From Ignavibacteriales bacterium (lineage in GTDB: Bacteria > Bacteroidota > Ignavibacteria > Ignavibacteriales > Melioribacteraceae), in NCBI GenBank assembly GCA_027080245.1, contig JALWSN010000486.1, positions 1-12,791 on the forward strand: a stretch of DNA of 12,791 bases, in the 5' to 3' direction. Made by a program: the position numbers and the translations under genes. Position 1 is the first letter of the stretch. Each line of letters begins with the position of its first letter. Of this stretch, positions 7,127 through 12,678 are shown in pieces. The notes beneath the pieces were generated by a model, which was not told the origin of the DNA, made no database searches, and saw only the letters and a list, made by a program, of their open reading frames with translations.

Positions 7127-7630
7127 CTAATTATTTTCGTCGTTAATTAAACTTTGCTCGTCGTCTGAAAGGAATTTGTCGAAAGAGTTTTCCTCGAAGC
7201 TTCCGGAATCTCCAATGGGCTCGTCTTCTTCAATAGTTTCAGCTTCTTCGGTAACGTCGTCTTCTCCGTTCGTATCTGTCTTACTAAATTTATTAAGGAA
7301 TTGAATTCTTTTAGCCTTAATTTCTACAATTGTCCTGCTCTTGTCGTCTTCCGTTTTAAACGTTCTGCTTTGCAGTTCTCCGTCGATAAGCACCGCGCTG
7401 CCTTTTTTAATTCTGTTACGGCAGCTTTCGGCAAGTTTGTTCCACGCCACAACGCCAACGTAGCAAACGTCTTCCTGCCATTGATTGTTGTTGTTCTTAA
7501 AGCGTCTGTTCGCCGCAATGTGAAAATTTACGACAGGCGTGTGGTTCGAAGTTTCCCTGAAAACAGGGTCCTTAGTTAAGTTCCCGGCAATTACAACACT
7601 GTTCAGTTCAGGCATTTTTAAGTCAGCCAT
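7127..7630 (-). CDS. ssb: Single-stranded DNA-binding protein
   Basis: 167 residues. The OB fold occupies about 8-115, with the family signatures NSVVIAGNLTKDP (10-22), NFHIAANRR (35-43), W64 in VAWNKLAE and GSAVLIDGELQSRTF (77-91). It binds ssDNA as an oligomer and recruits replication and repair proteins. The tail (about 118-167) is acidic and disordered as expected, but ends in SLINDENN. It lacks the amphipathic DDIPF-like tip through which SSB normally contacts its partners. The start has GGAGGAG five bases upstream and lies 22 bp behind rpsF. Its place between rpsF and rpsR is common across bacteria. Confidence 0.96.
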   Translation of the reverse strand: MADLKMPELNSVVIAGNLTKDPVFRETSNHTPVVNFHIAANRRFKNNNNQWQEDVCYVGVVAWNKLAESCRNRIKKGSAVLIDGELQSRTFKTEDDKSRTIVEIKAKRIQFLNKFSKTDTNGEDDVTEEAETIEEDEPIGDSGSFEENSFDKFLSDDEQSLINDENN

Positions 7631-7652
7631 TACGTCTCCTCCAAGCTAATCT

Positions 7653-8051
7653 TTAATTATTTTGTTCCTTGGTTTCTTCAGTAATTACATCTTTATCGTC
7701 AGCGTTCGAAGATTCTTCTTTTGATTTTTGGTCGAGTTTACTGTAATAAGCCAGAGCTTTTTTATCTAATTTAATTGTCAAATACCTGATGATTGTTTCT
7801 TCGAGGGAGAAGAATCTCTCGATTTTAGCGATGCTTTCGGAGGGTGCGGTGTAACGCATTACCAAAAAATATCCGCTCTTACTTTTTTGAATAGGATAAG
7901 CTAAACGCCTTCTTCCCCATTTTTCTACCGCCGTAAATTCTCCGCCGTGGGATAGTACGGTTTCCTTTACGCGTTGAATTGCCGCTTCAATTTGTTCGTC
8001 CTCTAATGCAGCAAGAAATATTACTACGCTTTCGTAGTTATTTAGTTTCAT
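7653..8051 (-). CDS. rpsF: 30S ribosomal protein bS6
   Basis: 132 residues. The bS6 alpha/beta core covers about 1-100: NNYESVVIF at 4-12, the KWGRRRLAYPIQK block at 44-56, SGYFLVMRY at 59-67 and IIRYLTIKLDK at 87-97. The final 30 residues are a charged Glu/Asp/Lys tail, a common variable extension. bS6 pairs with bS18, whose gene is two places downstream. It is the first gene of the operon, with a strong GGGAGG site five to six bases before the ATG and a clear promoter at 8122-8153. Confidence 0.97.
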   Translation of the reverse strand: MKLNNYESVVIFLAALEDEQIEAAIQRVKETVLSHGGEFTAVEKWGRRRLAYPIQKSKSGYFLVMRYTAPSESIAKIERFFSLEETIIRYLTIKLDKKALAYYSKLDQKSKEESSNADDKDVITEETKEQNN

Positions 8052-8077
8052 TTTTTCCTCCCTTTGGTCTTTTGGCC

Positions 8078-8094
8078 CTTCAAATTAAATGAAG
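8078..8094 (-). promoter_or_regulatory. Small hairpin in the rpsF leader
   Basis: CTTCA (8078-8082) and TGAAG (8090-8094) form a 5-bp stem with a 7-base loop in the roughly 65-base leader between the predicted transcription start and rpsF. bS6:bS18 often represses its own operon through a leader structure with an exposed CCG. I do not see that motif here, so a regulatory role is only possible. Confidence 0.2.
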
Positions 8095-8121
8095 AGCAGG
8101 GTTTAAAAATATTTTGGTTTG

Positions 8122-8153
8122 CAAATATAACACTATTTGAACATTGCCGCAAG
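8122..8153 (-). promoter_or_regulatory. Bacteroidota-type promoter of the rpsF operon
   Basis: On the minus strand, CTTG (8150-8153), exactly 20 bases, then TATATTTG (8122-8129). The -7 element is identical to that of secDF and the spacer has the same length. The predicted start lies near 8116. Confidence 0.75.
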
Positions 8154-8283
8154 AAATTTCAATAAACTTCGAACATCCCGTTTCCATTAAAGGCAAAAGG
8201 ATTTCGATTTAATGTTTGTAGAACGTAAAAAACGCTTTCCCCAACAATTAAACCTTTAATTAAAGTTCGACTTTGAGGAAGTT

Positions 8284-8706
8284 TTAATAAATTATTTTGT
8301 TGAATCCGCGTCTTTGGTAATCGGGTACGTAATAATAAGATTCCTCTGCAAATCGCATTCTATCGTTTACTATTGTAAAGCGTTCGCCATTTAATAATTG
8401 CTGCGCTTTGGAAACCCCGCCCGAAAGTTGTTTTTGGTTGATAATGTTCTTTTTCTTCCTCAACACCTCTTTTGTTTCCAAACGTTTCTCTTTTAATTCC
8501 GAATGTTTCTTTACATAAACAATTTTAGGAGGTTGCGAACGATTGGTTAAGTTCCTTTCAGGACTCGAAACTACGCTATTATTAATGTAATTAGCCGGTT
8601 TTTCTTCCCTTTTAAATTTTGAAATCAAATAAGAAAGAACTATAACCACAAATAACAAACTGAAGCCAATCGCCAAACTGTACCAAACTATTTGAGTTAA
8701 ATTCAT
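8284..8706 (-). CDS. Small single-pass membrane protein of unknown function
   Basis: 140 residues from the ATG at 8706, which has GGAG five bases upstream. The frame stays open to an ATG at 8835, but that start lacks a ribosome site and would put 43 odd residues before the membrane helix. The N-terminus is a membrane segment (about 6-28, IVWYSLAIGFSLLFVVIVLS), then a very basic, partly helical stretch (65-92, rich in Lys and Glu) and a Tyr-rich end (YYYVPDYQRRGF at 124-135). It would be anchored with the basic part in the cytoplasm. I recognise no family. It stands alone: 232 bp separate it from rpsF, and a divergent plus-strand operon lies upstream. I saw no good terminator behind it. Confidence 0.7.
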   Translation of the reverse strand: MNLTQIVWYSLAIGFSLLFVVIVLSYLISKFKREEKPANYINNSVVSSPERNLTNRSQPPKIVYVKKHSELKEKRLETKEVLRKKKNIINQKQLSGGVSKAQQLLNGERFTIVNDRMRFAEESYYYVPDYQRRGFNKIIY

Positions 8707-9008
8707 AAAATCTCCATTTTTTTTATTCTTCTGCAAAACCAATGCCAAGAATTTGTTGTTATTTCTCGTTGAAAAGAAGGGGTGGCTCCGGGCTCGATGT
8801 ATTATTTTGAAAATTGGTTTCGAACTAATACACATCCCGTCGGAACAATTCTCTTCACGGGGTTGTTAAGGAAATGATAATTATTTTAATTTGACAAGCT
8901 TAATTTTTCGTCGGCTTTGTTTTAAATCACGCAATAATTTCGAGAAAATAATTTTATTTGTAAATAAACATTATTATCTTTAACTTTAGAGTAAAGGAGA
9001 GGACAGAA
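8707..9008. other. Divergent intergenic region between the membrane-protein gene and the TerB/macrodomain pair
   Basis: About 300 bases that should carry both divergent promoters. It includes a more GC-rich patch around 8780-8795, an imperfect hairpin (GATGTATTA at 8796-8804 with TAATA and CATC at 8826-8836, a two-base bulge between them), the 16-bp word TTGTTAAGGAAATGAT at 8863-8878 and the candidate plus-strand promoter listed next. No convincing gene. Confidence 0.5.
8957..8988 (+). promoter_or_regulatory. Candidate Bacteroidota-type promoter of the TerB/macrodomain operon
   Basis: TTTG (8957-8960), exactly 20 bases, then TAACTTTA (8981-8988), which differs from TAnnTTTG only in the last base. 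The spacer equals that of the two clearer promoters. The leader would be very short, since the ribosome site AAAGGAG begins at 8993; that lowers my confidence. Confidence 0.45.
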
Positions 9009-9443
9009 ATGGAAATAGAAGTATTAGATAGAAGCAAATACCTCAAAGGGCTTTTAATTTTAGCAAGGAAGGACAATCAAATCACTTCGAGCGAAAGAGA
9101 AATATTAAAGAAAGTCGGCAAGAATTTAGGTTTCGAGGAACGCTTTATTGAAACCGCAATTAACGAAGCTTTGGATAACGAATATTTAACCGACGAACCG
9201 CCAATGTTCAGCAACGTTTACGCTGCGGAAAGTTTTATTAAAAACGGAATTTTACTCGCCTCAGTGGACAAGCGTATCGACAAACGCGAACTGACCTTCC
9301 TGATGCGCGTAGCAAAGGCAAACGATATTGGCGAAGAAAAGCTACGAAAAATGCTACTCGAATTCTGCAAACCGGAAAACATCGACAGTTCTTTTCTAAC
9401 CGAAAAATTTGTAACCGCGGAAAAAGAAGCGGCTGTAAATTGA
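9009..9443 (+). CDS. TerB-like all-helical protein
   Basis: 144 residues, with AAAGGAGAGG ahead of the ATG. It consists of two similar helical units: residues 14-47 (GLLILARKDNQITSSEREIL...) and 80-116 (GILLASVDKRIDKRELTFLM...), each with a small residue, Asp, Ile and Glu in matching places (D22/E29 and D87/E94). This is the pattern of the TerB (tellurite-resistance B) fold, whose acidic positions bind metal in known members. No signal peptide or membrane segment, so cytoplasmic. The stop codon overlaps the ribosome site of the macrodomain gene nine bases downstream, which points to one transcript and coupled translation. TerB proteins occur in metal- and phage-linked stress systems, but no terC, terD or kinase gene is seen here. 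Fold assignment moderate, role unknown. Confidence 0.75.
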   Translation: MEIEVLDRSKYLKGLLILARKDNQITSSEREILKKVGKNLGFEERFIETAINEALDNEYLTDEPPMFSNVYAAESFIKNGILLASVDKRIDKRELTFLMRVAKANDIGEEKLRKMLLEFCKPENIDSSFLTEKFVTAEKEAAVN

Positions 9444-9452
9444 GGCGTTAAA

Positions 9453-9971
9453 ATGAGAGAAAGAATTGAAGTCTCGCTTGGCGATATTACCGCCTACAAT
9501 GTAGACGCCATTGTGAACGCCGCTAACACAACGCTTTTAGGTGGCGGAGGCGTGGACGGCGCTATTCATCGCGCCGCCGGACCGCAACTTCTGGAAGAAT
9601 GCAAAACGTTAAACGGATGCCCTACCGGGCAAGCCAAAATTACCAAGGGTTACAACCTACCGGCAAAATTTGTGATTCACACTGTTGGACCTGTTTGGCA
9701 TGGCGGGACAAGCAACGAAGATGAGCTACTTAAAAGCTGTTACTACAATTCGCTCAAACTTGCCGTAGAAAACAATATTAAGACGATTGCCTTTCCCTCA
9801 ATAAGCACGGGGGTTTACCGCTTCCCATTCGAAAGAGCCTGCAGAATAGCAGTAAATACCGTGAAAGATTTTTTAGAAAAAAACCGCTCGATTGAAAAAG
9901 TAATTTTTGTTTGCTTTAGCAATCCGGATTACTTAACCTACCAAAGAATAGTAAAAGAAATAATTGGTTAA
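9453..9971 (+). CDS. Macrodomain protein, probable O-acetyl-ADP-ribose deacetylase / ADP-ribosyl hydrolase (YmdB/MacroD type)
   Basis: 172 residues, a single macrodomain of normal length. Signatures in order: GDITAYNVDAIVNAANTTLL with NAAN at 22-25, GGGGVDGAIHRAAG at 30-43, CPTGQAKITKGYNLP at 56-70, VIHTVGPVW at 74-82 and the phosphate loop SISTGVYRFP at 116-125. N25 and D35 fall at the catalytic positions of E. coli YmdB, and the GGGGVDG loop marks the MacroD class, which removes mono-ADP-ribose from acidic residues and hydrolyses O-acetyl-ADP-ribose. The ribosome site GAGG (9442-9445) overlaps the stop of the TerB-like gene, so the two should be made together. What it acts on here is not shown by the sequence. 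Confidence 0.93.
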   Translation: MRERIEVSLGDITAYNVDAIVNAANTTLLGGGGVDGAIHRAAGPQLLEECKTLNGCPTGQAKITKGYNLPAKFVIHTVGPVWHGGTSNEDELLKSCYYNSLKLAVENNIKTIAFPSISTGVYRFPFERACRIAVNTVKDFLEKNRSIEKVIFVCFSNPDYLTYQRIVKEIIG

Positions 9972-9980
9972 GCCCATTAA

Positions 9981-10008
9981 TTAAAAACTTTTCAAAAAAG
10001 CTTTTTAA
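9981..10008. terminator. AT-rich hairpin after the macrodomain gene, possible weak terminator
   Basis: TTAAAAACTTTT (9981-9992) pairs with AAAAG (9996-10000) and TTTTTAA (10002-10008), with one bulged C and a 3-base loop. It starts ten bases after the macrodomain stop. The stem is almost all A/T and there is no clear T-run, so function is uncertain. Confidence 0.3.
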
Positions 10009-10060
10009 CAAGAGCGCGTAAAACCGACTTTGTTTTTCAAACTTTTAAAGCAAAGGAAAG

Positions 10061-10087
10061 GGGAAAATTCCGAATTGGAATTCTCCC
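10061..10087 (-). terminator. Probable terminator of the co-chaperonin/peptidase operon
   Basis: As minus-strand RNA, the arms at 10077-10087 and 10061-10071 form an 11-bp stem with one G-U pair and a 5-base loop, then CTTTCCTTTGCTTT. As plus-strand RNA the same pair would be an A-C mismatch, so it is directed to the minus strand. It begins about eight bases after the peptidase stop. The T-run is interrupted. Confidence 0.55.
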
Positions 10088-10095
10088 TAAATTAC

Positions 10096-11712
10096 TTAAG
10101 CAAATTCGTTAAGGAAATATTTAGGCGTGAACTCTTCGTTCGTCGAGCGTTTAATCAAATCAGCCCAATGGTAAAGGGCGCCGGGCGCAAAAAATTTTTC
10201 CCTTAAAAAATCCCCCGCTTCCCTTCTACCCCAAAAACAAGGGGCTTCGCTTACTTTTCGTCCGGTTAATTCAGCCAAAACATTGTACAACTGAGAAGCC
10301 AGCAATTCCCCAAGCACGTAATTTTGGTAGTAGGCAGGGTACAAAGCAATGTGAATTTTTGCCGCCCAATCCGCCTTGACTTCCCTTTCCAGCCGCGGTA
10401 AACGCTGATATTTATTCGCTAATTCGTGCCACAAATCGTTCAAACGCCCGTCGGGATTAGCGTAAAGCTCTCTTTCGAAATTAAAAACCACAAGCGCCCA
10501 TCTTACAAAAACAAGCAATTTTGTTTTTAACAATTCACGAACTGTTCCCCCTCTATTTTTAAGCTCTTCGGGCAACTCACCCTTTGCTCGCTTAATAAAT
10601 TCAGGGTTCTGAGCCATTCTCTCGAACATCATTGCGATTGCCTCGGTAGTAAAAATGTGAGCGGGTTCCCGCACTAACCATGGCAATGAACGTGAAATAA
10701 ATTTGTCGTAAGCCGCGTGCCCGAACTCGTGAAGCATTGTTGAAGCCCACTGGAAATTAGGCTTAATGTTGCAAACTACTCTTACGTCCCCAGCCCTGTC
10801 GATGTTCGTGCAATAAGCATGTTGATATTTGTTTTCCCTTTCGTAAAGATCGCTCTTTTCCAAAATATCGTCGATTGGCAATCCTAAACTTGCGTAATAT
10901 TCGGCGGTTAATTTTTCCAGATTAGCCGACTTGTAAAACGAATCCAAATCAACGGAAAAAACTTGCGGCGGATTCTGGAAAAACCTGTCCCCGTAATGCC
11001 AAGGCATTAGCTCGCTTTCTTTAATATTAAATTTTTCAGCTAATTTGTTGTCAATCCTGTATTTGATTTTTTGAAAAGCCGGTAAAGTTTTCTTGTCGAG
11101 ATTATTGAACAACCGTTCAATAAAAGCGGGCTCAAGCTCGTTTAATTTTAAGCTCATCTCGAAAAAATTAGCGTAACCCAACTCCCGCGCCGCTGTGTTT
11201 CGTAAATTTACAAGTTCAAGTGCGTCGTCCTTAATTTCCAATCCTACTTCTTTACTTGCTTCCCAGTATTTTTTTACTTTTTCGGAATCGTTTGATTCTG
11301 CAAGAACGGCGTCTATTTCGTTGTCGGTAACGCTTGCGCCGTCTACATTAGCCCGGAACGTAGCGTATTTCTTCTCCAGTTTTGCGGAAAGTCGGACGAT
11401 GCTTTCCATTAATTCCTTATCGTATTGGCGGCGTGCAAACGTATTAAATAAAATTTGCGCGATTCTTTTTAATTCGGGTTTTTGCAAGACTTCCCGTTCT
11501 AAAAGTTCTTTCAAATATTTGAATTTAACTTTGTCCGAATGATAATTTTCAAATTGAAGCGAAAACTTTTCGGCAAGCAAATAATAAGAATTTTCACCCG
11601 TTACGCTTGCGTTGAATTCGGCAAGATTTAATTGTTTCGTAAGCGGCACAATTTCTCTTTCGTATTCTTCTACGAAAGAAGCAAACTCTTTTTCAGCGTT
11701 TGTATTATTCAA
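10096..11712 (-). CDS. M3/M2-type zinc metallopeptidase (oligopeptidase-like), TTG start
   Basis: 538 residues, mostly helical, without a signal peptide, so cytoplasmic. The zinc site is HEFGH at 328-332 in STMLHEFGHAAYDK, with E357 in FTTEAIAMMFERM as the likely third ligand. YPAYYQNYVLGELLASQ at 458-474 is the substrate-cleft signature shared by the M3 (thimet oligopeptidase/PepF) and M2 (ACE-like) families, and I cannot choose firmly between them. Such enzymes trim short peptides. The start is TTG at 11712: GAGGGG lies four bases upstream, an in-frame TAA stands six codons before it, and no ATG comes before residue 102. The start lies inside the end of the GroES-like gene (8-bp overlap), so translation is probably coupled. 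A terminator follows at 10061-10087. Confidence 0.88.
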   Translation of the reverse strand: MNNTNAEKEFASFVEEYEREIVPLTKQLNLAEFNASVTGENSYYLLAEKFSLQFENYHSDKVKFKYLKELLEREVLQKPELKRIAQILFNTFARRQYDKELMESIVRLSAKLEKKYATFRANVDGASVTDNEIDAVLAESNDSEKVKKYWEASKEVGLEIKDDALELVNLRNTAARELGYANFFEMSLKLNELEPAFIERLFNNLDKKTLPAFQKIKYRIDNKLAEKFNIKESELMPWHYGDRFFQNPPQVFSVDLDSFYKSANLEKLTAEYYASLGLPIDDILEKSDLYERENKYQHAYCTNIDRAGDVRVVCNIKPNFQWASTMLHEFGHAAYDKFISRSLPWLVREPAHIFTTEAIAMMFERMAQNPEFIKRAKGELPEELKNRGGTVRELLKTKLLVFVRWALVVFNFERELYANPDGRLNDLWHELANKYQRLPRLEREVKADWAAKIHIALYPAYYQNYVLGELLASQLYNVLAELTGRKVSEAPCFWGRREAGDFLREKFFAPGALYHWADLIKRSTNEEFTPKYFLNEFA

Positions 11713-12067
11713 AAAGCCCCTCGTCCCTTAGCAAAAGCAAGATTCCGTGCTGAGGCACAATTACCATTTTTTCTCCGTCAATTTCCAAATCAACGGCGTC
11801 CTTTTTCAAATAAAGAGCGTAATCGCCTTCTTGCGCCTGTAGTGGAATGTATTTTGTTGATTTGGTTTCTTTCCACGGCTCGTCATCCTCGCCGGGCGAA
11901 GCTACCGGGTAACCCGGACCAACTTTAATTACGTAGCCCGCGTGAACTTGCTCCTTTTCCCGTACGTTCGGCGGCAGGTACAAGCCGGAGCCTGTTTTCT
12001 TCATGTTTTCTTCGGGCTTGATTAAAACTTTGTCGCCAACTACAATCATCTTGTCCGTGTTTAACAT
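11705..12067 (-). CDS. Divergent GroES-like co-chaperonin (Cpn10 fold)
   Basis: 120 residues against 95-100 for ordinary GroES. The N-terminus VVGDKVLIKPEE (9-20) and the strand GYVIKVGPG (44-52) match Cpn10. Between them, GSGLYLPP at 26-33 replaces the mobile loop with its Ile-Val-Leu contact. Residues about 53-77 are an acidic insert where GroES has its short roof loop. The fold closes with EGDYALYLKKDAVDLEIDGEKM, like the GroES GDxVLF...EVK...EEL end. No groEL lies next to it, so it is a stand-alone paralogue rather than the main co-chaperonin. The ATG has a strong GGAGG five bases upstream. Its end overlaps the peptidase start. Partner unknown: it may cap GroEL or have a separate job. Confidence 0.82.
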   Translation of the reverse strand: MLNTDKMIVVGDKVLIKPEENMKKTGSGLYLPPNVREKEQVHAGYVIKVGPGYPVASPGEDDEPWKETKSTKYIPLQAQEGDYALYLKKDAVDLEIDGEKMVIVPQHGILLLLRDEGLFE

Positions 12068-12144
12068 CTTTCCTCCTCGGTTAAATCAAACAACACTCGG
12101 CAAATCCGAAATCGTTAAATTATTTTTTAATAAATTTGTTCCCT

Positions 12145-12162
12145 AAAATATTCAAATATTTT
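12145..12162. promoter_or_regulatory. 18-bp AT palindrome in a divergent promoter region
   Basis: AAAATATT (12145-12152) and AATATTTT (12155-12162) form a perfect inverted repeat around CA, in the 151-bp gap between the divergent GroES-like and BamE-like genes. A lone TAAATTTG at 12131-12138 (plus strand) resembles a -7 element but has no -33 partner. The dyad could be an operator, or simply a product of the strong A/T bias. Confidence 0.25.
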
Positions 12163-12218
12163 TTAAACAAAAATTTACTCTTATTATTAAAAGTCCGTTT
12201 AAGAAACTTGAGGATTAG

Positions 12219-12665
12219 ATGAAAAATATTTTGGCGATTGCCGTTTTTATTTTAACCCTGTTGTTATTGACCGTTAACGCCCAGACAAAGAAAAAGCCCT
12301 TAAATTACAGGGCTGAATTCGATAGCCTTTCCGCGCTGAAAACTAAGTTGTCGCTCGAAAAAAAGAACTTGAAAAAAGAAATTGACAGCTTGACGGCTTA
12401 TTCCGAGCATTTGGACACTTTGATTGAACAATGCCGCCCGATTATTTTCCGCAGAAAATACGGAGCTAAAATTGGCTCGCGCATTGCAATGAGACAAATT
12501 TGGAAAGGAATGACTACCGGAATGTTAAGGGACAGCTGGGGAAAGCCCGACAGGATTACTTCAAAAAAATATTCTTACGGTAGATTTACGCAGTATTATT
12601 ACGGAAAAATTATTTTCTTCTTTAAGAACGGAAAGTTAATTGCGTGGGAAGAGAGGAAACGTTAA
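12219..12665 (+). CDS. Exported coiled-coil protein with BamE/SmpA-like C-terminus
   Basis: 148 residues, with GAGG five bases before the ATG. Residues 1-21 are a signal peptide (hydrophobic 4-19, then VNAQ), with no lipobox Cys. Residues 33-72 form a heptad-like coiled coil rich in Leu, Lys and Ser. The C-terminus resembles the small SmpA/OmlA/BamE fold: MRQIWKGMTTGMLRDSWGKP at 91-110, then YGRFTQYYYGKIIFFFKNGKLIAWE. The GMT...L...WGKP segment followed by a Tyr-rich strand and a NGKL turn is the usual mark. BamE-type proteins act in envelope assembly or binding, but true BamE is a lipoprotein, so this is a relative of unknown task. Likely periplasmic. Its last codons form part of a terminator hairpin. 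Confidence 0.75.
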   Translation: MKNILAIAVFILTLLLLTVNAQTKKKPLNYRAEFDSLSALKTKLSLEKKNLKKEIDSLTAYSEHLDTLIEQCRPIIFRRKYGAKIGSRIAMRQIWKGMTTGMLRDSWGKPDRITSKKYSYGRFTQYYYGKIIFFFKNGKLIAWEERKR

Positions 12666-12678
12666 CGTTTCCTCTCTT
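12649..12678. terminator. Perfect 30-bp palindrome, terminator between convergent genes
   Basis: The 15-base arms 12649-12663 and 12664-12678 are exactly complementary (core GGAAACGTTAACGTTTCC). On the plus strand the hairpin is followed by TTATTCTT, a fair T-run, so it should end the BamE-like transcript. On the minus strand the following bases are CCCACGC, so termination there would be weaker. The plus-strand stop codon (12663-12665) lies in the apical loop, and the minus-strand stop begins one base after the palindrome. Confidence 0.8.

Noticed and set aside
8052..8116. Classical bS6:bS18-binding leader upstream of rpsF
   Set aside because: The leader is short, its hairpin has an AT loop, and the expected exposed CCG is missing. 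I keep only the hairpin at low confidence.
8707..8835. Upstream extension of the small membrane protein to an ATG at 8835
   Set aside because: The ATG at 8835 has no ribosome site and adds 43 unlike residues before the membrane helix, while the ATG at 8706 has GGAG at five bases. The added stretch is better explained as leader or promoter DNA.
8778..8836. tRNA-like look (GGTTTCGAAC and a GC-rich 5' part)
   Set aside because: The ends do not form a 7-bp acceptor stem and no anticodon arm can be drawn; the bases give only an imperfect hairpin.
8892..8897. TTGACA as a classical -35 box for the TerB operon
   Set aside because: No TATAAT-like element lies 16-18 bases downstream, and the Bacteroidota-type pattern at 8957-8988 fits better.
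11705..12067. Calling the Cpn10-like gene groES
   Set aside because: It is longer than GroES, has an acidic insert and an altered mobile loop, and no groEL is adjacent; a paralogue is more likely, so no symbol is given.
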